From the NCBI GenBank assembly GCA_041576975.1, contig JBFGJY010000032.1, positions 1 through 30,189 on the forward strand: 30,189 nucleotides of DNA. Reading direction: 5' to 3'. Source of the DNA: JBFGJY01 sp041576975 (GTDB taxonomy: Bacteria > Pseudomonadota > Gammaproteobacteria > UBA4575). Every line of letters begins with the position of its first letter. The stretch's first letter is position 1. A program made the position numbers and the translations under genes. The notes under the pieces are model-generated. The model worked only from the letters and a program-made list of their open reading frames with translations. It was not told the origin of the DNA and ran no database searches. Shown in pieces: positions 16,637 to 24,760 of this stretch.

Positions 16637-17164
16637 TTATACTGAAGCTAGCTGTCTGGATGACCGTGGATTTTGAGAGAGACCTCTTTCATCATACGTT
16701 TTACTTTGTGCAGAGCCAGCAAGTGAAAAAAGTGTATCAATTGCATTATTTGTATATTTCAAACGGTTTGCTAAGAGAATGCTGTTTTCCTCAGACAAGT
16801 CATGACAATAATTTAGCAGGTCTTTTATCTCATTCCATTCTTCAATTTTATGTTTAAGGCAGATCTCATTTACTGACTTAAGTGAATATTCTAAATTGTT
16901 ACTTTCGTTAATAGAATTCTCTATTTCATCGTTAAAATAATCAGCTATAAATGTAGAAAGCTCTTGCATGCTTCTCAATTTATCTTGAGCAACCTCGCTA
17001 ATTTGATCTGCATCACCTTTAATCAAAAGTTCTTGTTCGCGCTGCAGCAGCTCAACTAAATGTTGAAGTCGCTTATTGATACGTGATATGAAATCTTTAA
17101 TTGGCAAAATACCAAAAGGATCTGCAGACAAAGCGCTGTTTATGGAGTGATTAGACTGCAGCAT
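16637..17164 (-). CDS. flgN: Flagellar export chaperone FlgN
   Basis: Cytoplasmic chaperone for the hook-filament junction proteins FlgK and FlgL, both encoded in this window. The 175-aa product is strongly helical, with the FlgN pattern of a long amphipathic region (about 25-75) containing LLQREQELLIKGD and a second helical hairpin, followed by a polar tail ending SSRQLASV. It starts 3 nt after the flgM stop and shares its sigma-28 promoter. Identification depends on helical character, length and the invariable flgM-flgN pairing more than on catalytic motifs, as FlgN diverges fast. Confidence 0.87.
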   Translation of the reverse strand: MLQSNHSINSALSADPFGILPIKDFISRINKRLQHLVELLQREQELLIKGDADQISEVAQDKLRSMQELSTFIADYFNDEIENSINESNNLEYSLKSVNEICLKHKIEEWNEIKDLLNYCHDLSEENSILLANRLKYTNNAIDTLFSLAGSAQSKTYDERGLSQNPRSSRQLASV

Positions 17165-17167
17165 TAA

Positions 17168-17482
17168 CTATTTTAACAGTTGTTCAAACTCGATTAATTT
17201 AGTAGCAATATTCTCCGAATTAATTTTATAAGTTCCATCTTGTAATGCTAGCTTTATAGACTCAACTTTTTCACGATCTACAACAGGCTGTGAGGCGAGG
17301 CTTTCTCTGATTTTTTCAAGGGTTTGTGCAGATTTTATATCTACTTGGTCAACATTGATCTTGTTTGAAGACGCAGTGCTAGCCACGCCGCTCTCCGAAC
17401 CGGATCCTTTTATACCCTTGTTTTGGGTTTGAATGTTTGCGCCGTTTATCGGCCCATTTATATTACTGATTTTGTCAGTCAT
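17168..17482 (-). CDS. flgM: Anti-sigma-28 factor FlgM
   Basis: Small, mostly disordered protein that binds FliA and is secreted through the finished hook-basal body, releasing late gene expression. I chose the ATG at 17482 (MTDKISNI, 104 aa). An in-frame GTG at 17503 would lie at or next to the expected transcription start and is unlikely. The N-terminal half is rich in Gly, Ser and Asn. The C-terminal half holds the sigma-binding helices, with VDREKVESIKLALQDGTYKI and a final ENIATKLIEFE typical of the family. The gene is autoregulated in the usual way, since its own promoter is of the sigma-28 type. Confidence 0.93.
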   Translation of the reverse strand: MTDKISNINGPINGANIQTQNKGIKGSGSESGVASTASSNKINVDQVDIKSAQTLEKIRESLASQPVVDREKVESIKLALQDGTYKINSENIATKLIEFEQLLK

Positions 17483-17511
17483 AGTCGTTTTTCCAGATTT
17501 CACTAAAGTGG

Positions 17512-17538
17512 GTAACGGCAGTTTTCATATATACTTTA
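17512..17538 (-). promoter_or_regulatory. Sigma-28 promoter for flgM-flgN
   Basis: On the minus strand TAAAGTAT (17538-17531), an 11-nt spacer and GCCGTTAC (17519-17512) fit the FliA consensus. The ATG of flgM is 30 nt downstream, which supports that start. Confidence 0.8.
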
Positions 17539-17569
17539 GTAGTTTACATAAGTTGCGTAGGTTATTTTG

Positions 17570-18265
17570 TTATAGATTCACCAAAACTCTATGTTTATCT
17601 GAGACATAGGCCTCAATTTCACGTTTTGAAGCGGTATTTTTTACTCTAATCCGATCCCCTTTGCTGCCGTCACTTAAGGCTACTCCAACGGCTCGGACCT
17701 CAATTCCGCCATGTCTCGAGACAATAGTAATTCGATCACCCCGTCGAACAATCTTTTGGGAATCTAACATAATGCTTGTAAGCACTTGATTTGCGGGTAT
17801 ATTACGCTTCATTTGCATACCTATGAGGGTGGAATTAGCAAGTATATAACCACCCGTGAGATGAGTAATATCACGCTTTTCCTTACGTATATCTTGTATA
17901 GAAATAATTTGTCTGCGGTTAAGTGCAGATTTTGATACCCAAACATACTTATGAATATGTATTTGAGCGCCGACATAGATTTTCCACGGTTTTTCACCAT
18001 TACAGCGTATACCCACCGTGGTATTACCAAACTTTTTATTTTCTAAAGGCCAAAATACCTCTAGTGGGGACGAGCATTGACTTAAGCGTAATCGCTTGTC
18101 TAATGGCCGCATAGTAATTTTTGAATCTTGTACCTCTTTTGTTTCATCTTGAAGAAATTTAAGAGCAGCAGTATGCAGGCTCTCATGGCTTTGAACAGAG
18201 GCAAGAGCAAGGTTGAGATTGCATATTATTACAATTATGCAAAGAAGTAAAAAATGTTTCAGCAT
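17570..18265 (-). CDS. flgA: Flagellar P-ring assembly chaperone FlgA
   Basis: Periplasmic chaperone that helps FlgI polymerise into the P ring. The 231-aa precursor has a signal peptide of about 23 residues (hydrophobic LLLCIIVIICNLNLALA). An N-terminal domain contains the two conserved cysteines (about 63 and 86), and a C-terminal SAF-type domain ends in RIRVKN and VSDKHRVLVNL, the normal FlgA finish. It is transcribed on its own from a sigma-54-like promoter divergent from flgB and is separated from flgM by the flgMN promoter. Confidence 0.94.
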   Translation of the reverse strand: MLKHFLLLCIIVIICNLNLALASVQSHESLHTAALKFLQDETKEVQDSKITMRPLDKRLRLSQCSSPLEVFWPLENKKFGNTTVGIRCNGEKPWKIYVGAQIHIHKYVWVSKSALNRRQIISIQDIRKEKRDITHLTGGYILANSTLIGMQMKRNIPANQVLTSIMLDSQKIVRRGDRITIVSRHGGIEVRAVGVALSDGSKGDRIRVKNTASKREIEAYVSDKHRVLVNL

Positions 18266-18352
18266 GATTATATTGTTAATTAATTATTGGATAAATGTAA
18301 ATTCCATTGGTCATTTATTCGATCTATTTCATTTACTGATTAACAATTCATC

Positions 18353-18368
18353 TGCAAGTTATATGCCG
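18353..18368 (-). promoter_or_regulatory. Sigma-54 promoter for flgA
   Basis: On the minus strand CGGCAT, 5 nt and TTGCA place GG and GC 12 nt apart, close to the TGGCAC-N5-TTGCW consensus. The expected leader to the flgA start is about 77 nt. Confidence 0.6.
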
Positions 18369-18423
18369 AGTTTTTCAGTAACGAAATCACATTTCTGAGA
18401 TTCAACAAACTTATTACTAAGAA

Positions 18424-18467
18424 AAAATTTGCCGTCTCGCGGCAAATTTTGCCGTGTGATTTGCCGT
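18424..18467. promoter_or_regulatory. TTTGCCGT repeats and palindrome between divergent sigma-54 promoters
   Basis: TTTGCCGT occurs three times on the plus strand (18428, 18448, 18460) and CGGCAAA once inverted (18440-18446). The first copy and the inverted one form an 11-bp perfect hairpin (18424-18434 with 18440-18450, loop TCTCG). The position, between the flgA and flgB promoters, is where a FleQ/FlrA-type enhancer protein would bind. The gap 18266-18571 holds these sites and no gene. Confidence 0.6.
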
Positions 18468-18519
18468 GAATAAATTTTTAAGCGTCTAACAATAGATAAA
18501 ATACAATTGTTTTATGTGT

Positions 18520-18535
18520 TGGCACAGCACTTGCT
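18520..18535 (+). promoter_or_regulatory. Sigma-54 promoter for the flgB operon
   Basis: TGGCAC (18520-18525), five bases, then TTGCT (18531-18535): the -24 GG and -12 GC are exactly 12 nt apart and match the consensus. The predicted start near 18546 gives flgB a leader of about 26 nt. Confidence 0.88.
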
Positions 18536-18571
18536 TAGTTTGTAAACAATCAATTTAAGAATAGCTTGCTC

Positions 18572-18976
18572 ATGAACACGCTGGATAATTACTTTGGTCT
18601 AAATGCACAATCTGTATTAGCGCGCTCAAAACGTGCTGAGACATTGGCATCTAACATTATTAATGCTGATACTCCTAACTATAAAGCAAAAGATTTAGAT
18701 TTTAATAATATTTTAAATAGCAATAAAAATGTTTCCTTATTTAAACGTGTTTCAGTTAATACCACTCACACTGCACATATAGCTACAAATAAAAACAATC
18801 TATTTTCTTCGCAAACAAAATTTAGAATTCCAGAGCATTCTTCATTAGATGGAAACACAGTAGATCCACATGTAGAAAAAAGTAAGTTTGCAGAAAATGC
18901 TGTTAGGTACCAAATAAGTTTGTCAATGCTAAATAATAAAATTCAAGGCTTAATTAGTACATTGCGGGGCGAATAG
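18572..18976 (+). CDS. flgB: Flagellar proximal rod protein FlgB
   Basis: Structural subunit of the proximal rod, exported by the flagellar type III apparatus. I use the ATG at 18572 (MNTLDNYFGLNAQ, 134 aa); an in-frame TTG lies 6 nt upstream, and neither has a strong ribosome site. The N-terminal helix carries the rod/hook family motif ASNIINADTPNYKAKDLDF, and the C-terminus (RYQISLSMLNNKIQGLISTLRGE) is the matching coiled-coil strand. It is the first gene of the long flagellar operon, followed by flgC after 2 nt. Confidence 0.95.
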   Translation: MNTLDNYFGLNAQSVLARSKRAETLASNIINADTPNYKAKDLDFNNILNSNKNVSLFKRVSVNTTHTAHIATNKNNLFSSQTKFRIPEHSSLDGNTVDPHVEKSKFAENAVRYQISLSMLNNKIQGLISTLRGE

Positions 18977-18978
18977 GC

Positions 18979-19404
18979 ATGTCTTTATTTAATATTTTCG
19001 ATTTAGCTGGAAGTGGGCTTAGCGCTCAAAATGTACGTTTAAACACAGTGGCGAGTAATTTAGCTAATGCTGAATCAATTGCCAGCTCACCAGAACTTGC
19101 ATATAAATCAAGACAGCCAGTTTTTGCAACAACGTATCAAGATGAGCTTAATAGCATTCAAAGTTCTGCAAGTGCAGGGCTGCGCACCATAGGAATAGTA
19201 GAAAGCCAAGCTAAGAATGCTGCGCAATATCAGCCTGGTAATCCCTTAGCAGATAAAGATGGTTATATTTATCTATCAAATGTGAATGTTATAGAAGAAA
19301 TGACAAATATGATGTCAGCATCAAGCAGTTATCAATCAAATATTGAGGTATTGAACACTTCAAAGGAATTGCTGCTACAGACACTACGTCTAGGTAGATT
19401 GTAA
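18979..19404 (+). CDS. flgC: Flagellar proximal rod protein FlgC
   Basis: Proximal rod component of 141 aa. The start SLFNIFDLAGSGLSAQ and the VASNLANAES motif match FlgC, and the C-terminal NVNVIEEMTNMMSASSSYQ, followed by LLLQTLRLGRL, is the standard end of the family. Family members have one subunit-interaction helix at each terminus and a short central part, as here. It lies 2 nt after flgB and 21 nt before flgD. Confidence 0.95.
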   Translation: MSLFNIFDLAGSGLSAQNVRLNTVASNLANAESIASSPELAYKSRQPVFATTYQDELNSIQSSASAGLRTIGIVESQAKNAAQYQPGNPLADKDGYIYLSNVNVIEEMTNMMSASSSYQSNIEVLNTSKELLLQTLRLGRL

Positions 19405-19425
19405 TTAATATAAAGGTAAAGAAGT

Positions 19426-20088
19426 ATGGAACCTATTTCGTCAGATATTTTAAGTTTAATTAATCGACCACAAGAAACTAAAAAATCAAAAGAGCTAGGG
19501 CAAGAAGATTTTATCGAATTAATGATTACGCAAATACGCAATCAAGACCCATTTGAGCCTCTACAAAGTGGCGAATTTATCGGTCAGTTAGCGCAATTTG
19601 GTACTGTTTCTGGAATAGGTGAATTAAAAGAAACCGTTAGTGATCTCGCAAGCTCACTAATTTCAAACCAAACACTTGAGGCAGCAAACTTAATTGGAAA
19701 AAACGCTTTAGTGCCTTCTGATAACTTAACTATGGAACAGGATGAACCTGGAAAAGGCGCAATTGCAGTAAATGCACCTTCCAGCAACGTTTCTATAAGT
19801 ATTTTTGATGCAACAGGAAAGTTAGTGCAGACATTACCTATAGGTGCAGTTAACTCCGGCATACAAGACTTTGAATGGAATGGTGTTGATGCAAGTGGGA
19901 ATACAGTTGCACCTGGCGAATACTTTTTTTCAGCAGTTGGCGTCCAAGGTGAAGCAAATGTTGCATTTGATACATTTGCCTATAAAGAAATTCAAAGTAT
20001 CTCGCTGGGAGAAAGCGCAAGTTCGATACGTTTGAATGTAGCAGATGGAAGCGAGTTGAAAATATCAGAGTTATTAAAGCTTGAATAA
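19426..20088 (+). CDS. flgD: Flagellar hook-capping protein FlgD
   Basis: Scaffold that caps the growing hook and is discarded when the hook is complete. The 220-aa product has the conserved N-terminal block GQEDFIELMITQIRNQDPFEP with LAQFGTVSGI, followed by the beta-rich cap domain containing FEWNGVDASGNTVAPGEY, a Tudor/FlgD-Ig feature. Length and order are normal. It precedes the hook gene flgE, its partner. Confidence 0.95.
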   Translation: MEPISSDILSLINRPQETKKSKELGQEDFIELMITQIRNQDPFEPLQSGEFIGQLAQFGTVSGIGELKETVSDLASSLISNQTLEAANLIGKNALVPSDNLTMEQDEPGKGAIAVNAPSSNVSISIFDATGKLVQTLPIGAVNSGIQDFEWNGVDASGNTVAPGEYFFSAVGVQGEANVAFDTFAYKEIQSISLGESASSIRLNVADGSELKISELLKLE

Positions 20089-20132
20089 ACACATGAGATT
20101 AATTTAGTAATTTAGATAAATGGAGAAAAAAT

Positions 20133-21362
20133 ATGCCATTTGATATAGCACTTACAGGACTTAATGCGGCACAAAACGATTTGCAAGTTATTTCGAATAA
20201 TATTGCCAATAGTGAAACTACAGGATTTAAACGTTCAAGAGCAGAGTTTGCAGATCTTTATGCGTCTTCGGAGTTTGGTACATCAAGTAATGCAATTGGT
20301 CAGGGTGTACAAGTTGCTTCAATTACACAGCAATTTACCGATGGTGATGTTACATTCACTGACAACTCTTTAGATCTTGCTATTACTGGGGGTGGTTTTT
20401 TTGTCTTAAGTGATGGTGGTTCACAAGTGTTTAGTCGTGCCGGGGCTTTTCAGGTTGATAATCTAGGTAATATCGTTAACTCTTTTGGAAATGAATTAAT
20501 TGGTTTTCAGGCAGATGCAGCGGGTAACTTAACTGGTGGGCAGGGTCCGCTTGCTATTAGTCGTGCAAACTTAGCCCCCAACGTAACAACAAATATCAAC
20601 ATTGATGCAAACGTAGATGCGGCAGAACCTATTCTGCCTGCATTTTTAGTGGGTCCAAATGGTCCAGATCCGGCCACATTTAATCACTCTACTTCATTTA
20701 CTGTATTTGATTCTTTAGGTGGAGAGCACATAAGCACTACCTATTTTAGAAAAGATACTCCAACCGATTGGCAGACTTATGTGTTTGTTGACAATGTGCA
20801 GGTAGATGGTCCAGATGTATTATCTTATGATGCCTTTGGTAGTTTGGCTGCGATTAATGGTGTAGCAGGCGCTACCACCACAACCTCTGGTGCATTCACG
20901 CCTGGAGGGGTTGGTGCGCCAACAACATTTACCATCGATTATGCCGACGTTACTCAATTTGGCGGTGGTTTTGCAATCAGTGCAATTGATCAAGACGGTT
21001 ATTCGACTGGCCGTATAAGTTCGTTGGATTTTGATCCCTCGGGTACATTATTTGCACGTTATACCAATGGGCAATCTTTGATACAGGGGCAGGTTGCACT
21101 TGCAAATTTTGCAAATTCACAAGGACTACGTCCGACCGGCAATACACAATGGTCTGAATCTTTTGCTTCTGGCCAACCTTTAATTGGTGCACCTGGAACG
21201 GGTGATTTAGGGCTAATACAATCAGGCGCGCTTGAAGAATCCAATGTTGATGTCACCGGGGAATTGATAAATCTGATTACAACGCAACGTTTTTTCCAGG
21301 CGAATGCTCAAGTAATTGGTACGGCAGATACGCTTACCCAGGCCATTATTAATATTCGTTAA
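20133..21362 (+). CDS. flgE: Flagellar hook protein FlgE
   Basis: Main subunit of the hook, the universal joint between rod and filament. The 409-aa protein begins MPFDIALTGLNAAQ, carries NNIANSETTGFKRSRAEF at about 22-39, and ends with NVDVTGELINLITTQRFFQANAQV and the final IINIR, as expected. The middle (about 140-300) is a variable beta region rich in Gly, Thr and Ala. A GGAG ribosome site precedes the ATG. The length is close to the enterobacterial protein. Confidence 0.96.
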   Translation: MPFDIALTGLNAAQNDLQVISNNIANSETTGFKRSRAEFADLYASSEFGTSSNAIGQGVQVASITQQFTDGDVTFTDNSLDLAITGGGFFVLSDGGSQVFSRAGAFQVDNLGNIVNSFGNELIGFQADAAGNLTGGQGPLAISRANLAPNVTTNINIDANVDAAEPILPAFLVGPNGPDPATFNHSTSFTVFDSLGGEHISTTYFRKDTPTDWQTYVFVDNVQVDGPDVLSYDAFGSLAAINGVAGATTTTSGAFTPGGVGAPTTFTIDYADVTQFGGGFAISAIDQDGYSTGRISSLDFDPSGTLFARYTNGQSLIQGQVALANFANSQGLRPTGNTQWSESFASGQPLIGAPGTGDLGLIQSGALEESNVDVTGELINLITTQRFFQANAQVIGTADTLTQAIINIR

Positions 21363-21389
21363 TAATTAATTTAGAGGATTGATAACGTA

Positions 21390-22130
21390 ATGGATCGAGC
21401 ACTGTATTTGGCAATGAATGGTGCAAAGCAGGTGCAATTGCACCAGGCTACAAACACTCATAATCTTGCAAATGCAAACACTACTGGGTTCCGTGCTGAT
21501 TTTGATGCATTTAATAGTTTGCCTGTAGTTGGTCCTGGTTATGCAACTCGCGTTTATAACCAAGATGAACGTAGTGGAGTCAATTATGCAAACGGCGCAT
21601 TACAACAAACCGGCAGAGAACTTGATATTGCTGTTAATGGTCAAGGCTTCATCGAAATCCAATCGCCGAATGGTAGCAGTGCTTATACTCGAGCCGGAGA
21701 TTTACGCGTTACTTCTGCGGGACTGTTAGAAACTGGTGCGGGCTATCCCGTTATGGGAAATGATGGTCCGATTGCATTACCCCCATTTGAAAAACTTGAA
21801 ATTGGTAATGATGGAACCATTTCGATTCTACCTGTAGGGCAAGAAGCTACAACACTCGCCACTATCGACCGCATTAAATTAGTCAACGCCAATCCAGAAG
21901 AACTTGTTAAAGATGAAGATGGATTGTTGAGGACAGTGACCGGTGCATCTATTGAGGCAGATGCATCGGTCACTGTTGTTTCTGGTGTAATCGAAGCTAG
22001 CAATGTGAATGTAGTTTCAGAGTTACTTGACATGATTGAATTGACTCGCAACTTTGAAGTACAAATCAAGATGATGCAATCAATAGAAGAAAATGACGCT
22101 GCAACTACACAACTTTTGAGATTTAACTAA
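21390..22130 (+). CDS. flgF: Flagellar proximal rod protein FlgF
   Basis: Rod subunit of 246 aa. It opens with MDRALYLAMNGAKQV and HNLANANTTGFRADF, contains the ELDIAVNGQGFIEI motif shared by FlgF, FlgG and FlgE, and ends with ASNVNVVSELLDMIELTRNFEVQ and LLRFN. The residues after the NANTTGF motif and the overall length distinguish it from FlgG, which follows 30 nt downstream. Confidence 0.95.
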   Translation: MDRALYLAMNGAKQVQLHQATNTHNLANANTTGFRADFDAFNSLPVVGPGYATRVYNQDERSGVNYANGALQQTGRELDIAVNGQGFIEIQSPNGSSAYTRAGDLRVTSAGLLETGAGYPVMGNDGPIALPPFEKLEIGNDGTISILPVGQEATTLATIDRIKLVNANPEELVKDEDGLLRTVTGASIEADASVTVVSGVIEASNVNVVSELLDMIELTRNFEVQIKMMQSIEENDAATTQLLRFN

Positions 22131-22160
22131 ATAAGAAATTTTAAACCATAGGAAAATAAA

Positions 22161-22946
22161 ATGGATATTGCACTTTGGAATTCAAAAACAGGATTAGATG
22201 CACAGCAAACACGAATTGCTGTAATTGCAAATAATTTAGCCAATGCAAATACTACCGGCTTCAAACGTGACCGAGCAGTATTTGAAGATCTAAATTATCA
22301 AACCATTAGCCAGCCTGGTGCGCAATCATCGCAAGACACACAATTCCCAACAGGTTTACAGATTGGCACAGGAGTGAATATTGTTGCAACTGAAAAATTA
22401 TTTACCCAAGGCAATCTCACTCGTACTGAAGGTGCTCTTGATCTTGCTATACAAGGAAACGGTTTTTTTCAGATTTTGCAGCCCGATGGAACTATAGGTT
22501 ATACACGTGATGGTACATTTACTTTGGATTCAACCGGGCAAATCGTAAATTCTAGTGGTTACGTTTTACAACCATCGATAACGATTCCACCAAATGTTTT
22601 AAATATAACGATTGGTGTAGATGGCACAGTATCGGCACAAACGAGTGGCTCGGCATCACCCACTCAAGTAGGAAATATACAATTAGTCGATTTCATAAAT
22701 CCAACTGGATTGCAGGCAAGGGGTAGCAACTTGCTATTTGAAACCGCTGCATCCGGAACACCGCAAATAGGGACACCTGGACAAAATGGTTTAGGTGAAA
22801 TTGAACAAGGTTCTTTAGAAACAGCAAACGTAAATATTGTTGAAGAGCTTATTAACATGATCGAAACACAAAGAGTATATGAAGTGAATTCGCGCGCAAT
22901 TGAAACTATTAGTAGCATGCTTGAATTCGCCAATAACACCATTTAA
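22161..22946 (+). CDS. flgG: Flagellar distal rod protein FlgG
   Basis: Distal rod subunit of 261 aa, almost exactly the usual length. Motifs include ANNLANANTTGFKRDRAVFED, the FlgG-specific QPGAQSSQDTQFPTGLQIG region (about 52-70), LDLAIQGNGFFQI, and the C-terminal ANVNIVEELINMIETQRVYE. It is preceded by a weak GGA ribosome site. The flgH gene follows after 21 nt. Confidence 0.96.
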   Translation: MDIALWNSKTGLDAQQTRIAVIANNLANANTTGFKRDRAVFEDLNYQTISQPGAQSSQDTQFPTGLQIGTGVNIVATEKLFTQGNLTRTEGALDLAIQGNGFFQILQPDGTIGYTRDGTFTLDSTGQIVNSSGYVLQPSITIPPNVLNITIGVDGTVSAQTSGSASPTQVGNIQLVDFINPTGLQARGSNLLFETAASGTPQIGTPGQNGLGEIEQGSLETANVNIVEELINMIETQRVYEVNSRAIETISSMLEFANNTI

Positions 22947-22967
22947 TAAAAACTTAAAAATATAACA

Positions 22968-23630
22968 ATGAAAATTATATTTTTTATTTTTTCTCTGAGT
23001 GTAATAACAACCGGGTGCTCCACCTTTGGTAGCCTTCAAGATCCAGATTTTGCGCCGAGTCAGGCTCTAATTCCTGATGCCAAAACCACAATTGATGGGG
23101 CAATATACGATACTTCATATAATTTATTCCTCTTTGAAGATGTTAAAGCAAGAAGGGTAGGTGATGTAATTATCGTAGTACTTCAAGAAAGTATTAATGC
23201 ATCAAAGTCAGCAACTACTGAAGCCGATAAGGACTCGAAGGTAGATATACCCAATCCAATTCTTTTTGGTAAAGATAATCCATTAAATGAGCTTATAAAT
23301 GATTTTGAGGCTACACGTGAATTCGATGGTGAAGGTGAGACCACTCAGGAAAATAGTATAGAGGGGAACATTACTGTGACGGTGCACGAAGTATATTCAA
23401 ATGGTTATCTATTAGTAAAAGGTGAAAAATTATTAGAACTGAATGAAGGAAGTGAGGTTGTTCGAATTACTGGAATTGTAAGACCAGTCGACGTCACTCC
23501 TGATAATACAATTTTGTCTAGCCAAATAGCTAATGCACAGATTACCTATAAAGGTAAAGGCATTGTTAGTGACAGTAGTAAAGCGGGTTGGCTAACAAGA
23601 TTCTTTTATAGTGTAATTTGGCCATATTAA
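22968..23630 (+). CDS. flgH: Flagellar L-ring lipoprotein FlgH
   Basis: Outer-membrane lipoprotein forming the L ring bushing. The N-terminus MKIIFFIFSLSVITTGCS is a lipoprotein signal, with lipidated Cys17 in the TTGC lipobox. The mature part contains LFEDVKARRVGDVIIVVLQE and the central EGNITVTVHEVYSNGYLLVKG, and ends with GIVSDSSKAGWLTRFFYSV, all typical. At 220 aa it is slightly short but complete. The ribosome site is weak. Confidence 0.96.
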   Translation: MKIIFFIFSLSVITTGCSTFGSLQDPDFAPSQALIPDAKTTIDGAIYDTSYNLFLFEDVKARRVGDVIIVVLQESINASKSATTEADKDSKVDIPNPILFGKDNPLNELINDFEATREFDGEGETTQENSIEGNITVTVHEVYSNGYLLVKGEKLLELNEGSEVVRITGIVRPVDVTPDNTILSSQIANAQITYKGKGIVSDSSKAGWLTRFFYSVIWPY

Positions 23631-23634
23631 ACAA

Positions 23635-24753
23635 ATGAAAATGAATAAAAGCAGTATAATTAATTTAGTCTTATTTGCTTGTGCTGTATTTTTTGTAAAT
23701 GATGTTAGTGCAGAGCGAATCAAAGATATATCCGCGTTCGCGGGCGTGCGCAGTAACCAATTGCTTGGATATGGATTAGTGGTCGGCTTAGATGGCACGG
23801 GAGATCAAACTTCACAAACACCCTTTACAATTCAAAGCTTAAGAAGTTTTTTAAAACAATATGGCGTAACGATTCCTTCTGATGTAAACCCACAATTAAA
23901 AAATGTTGCAGCGGTGACCGTACATGCTGAGTTATCGCCTTTTGCGAAACCAGGACAAGCTCTTGATGTAACGGTATCTTCACTAGGCAATGCAAAGAGT
24001 TTGCGTGGTGGTAGTTTATTAATTACTCCTTTAAAAGGTATTGATGGTCAAGTGTATGCCATTGCACAAGGGAATCTTGTTGTGGGTGGTTTAGGTGCGC
24101 AAGGCAGTGATGGTTCAAGTATCAGTATCAATGTTCCAAGTGTAGGTCGTATCCCTAATGGTGCAACGGTAGAGCGTACGGTGCCATCGCCATTTGCTTC
24201 CAGTGAGTACTTATATATAAATTTACATAGCGCAGATTTTACTACTGCGAAGCGTGTACAAAATCGTATAAATAGACATTTTGGTGAGCCAATAGCCCAC
24301 GCATTAGATGCTGTAACCGTTAAGATCGATGCACCGTTTGAAAGCGCATCACGAGTTTCATTTATTGCAGATCTTGAAAATATAGAATTAATTCCGGGTG
24401 ATGCAGCTGCAAAAGTTATCGTTAATTCTAGAACAGGAACTGTGGTAATTGGAGCCAATGTAAAAGTTACACCAGCGGCGGTCACTCACGGTAGCTTAGC
24501 CGTTACGATTACCTTCGACCCATTAGTTAGTCAACCAAATGCACTATCTTTGGGTGAAACTGCAGTTGTTGATCGAACAAATATCGAAGTTGATCAAGAT
24601 ACTAATCGAATGTTCTTGTTTGGTCCTGGCGTGACATTAAATGACATTGTAAATGCAGTAAATCAAGTAGGGGCAGCGCCAGGAGATTTGGTAGCAATAC
24701 TTGAAGCACTTAAGCAGGCAGGTGCATTGCGTGCAGAGTTAGTTATTATATAG
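23635..24753 (+). CDS. flgI: Flagellar P-ring protein FlgI
   Basis: Periplasmic ring protein assembled around the rod with the help of FlgA. The precursor of 372 aa has a signal peptide with probable cleavage after VSA (about residue 26), followed by the conserved ERIKDISAFAGVRSNQLLG and GYGLVVGLDGTGDQT. The C-terminus ends in APGDLVAILEALKQAGAL, as in other FlgI proteins. ATG at 23641 (residue 3) is an alternative start. It begins 4 nt after the flgH stop. Confidence 0.96.
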   Translation: MKMNKSSIINLVLFACAVFFVNDVSAERIKDISAFAGVRSNQLLGYGLVVGLDGTGDQTSQTPFTIQSLRSFLKQYGVTIPSDVNPQLKNVAAVTVHAELSPFAKPGQALDVTVSSLGNAKSLRGGSLLITPLKGIDGQVYAIAQGNLVVGGLGAQGSDGSSISINVPSVGRIPNGATVERTVPSPFASSEYLYINLHSADFTTAKRVQNRINRHFGEPIAHALDAVTVKIDAPFESASRVSFIADLENIELIPGDAAAKVIVNSRTGTVVIGANVKVTPAAVTHGSLAVTITFDPLVSQPNALSLGETAVVDRTNIEVDQDTNRMFLFGPGVTLNDIVNAVNQVGAAPGDLVAILEALKQAGALRAELVII

Positions 24754-24760
24754 GTATATA

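Noticed and set aside
18424..18450. Terminator on the minus strand at the flgA-flgB junction
   Set aside because: The hairpin is followed by a T run on the minus strand, but no minus-strand gene lies upstream of it; the repeated TTTGCCGT around it fits a protein-binding region better.
24048..24485. 145-codon minus-strand ORF within flgI
   Set aside because: It is antisense to a well-conserved flagellar gene, with composition expected from a codon-biased shadow frame and no family resemblance.
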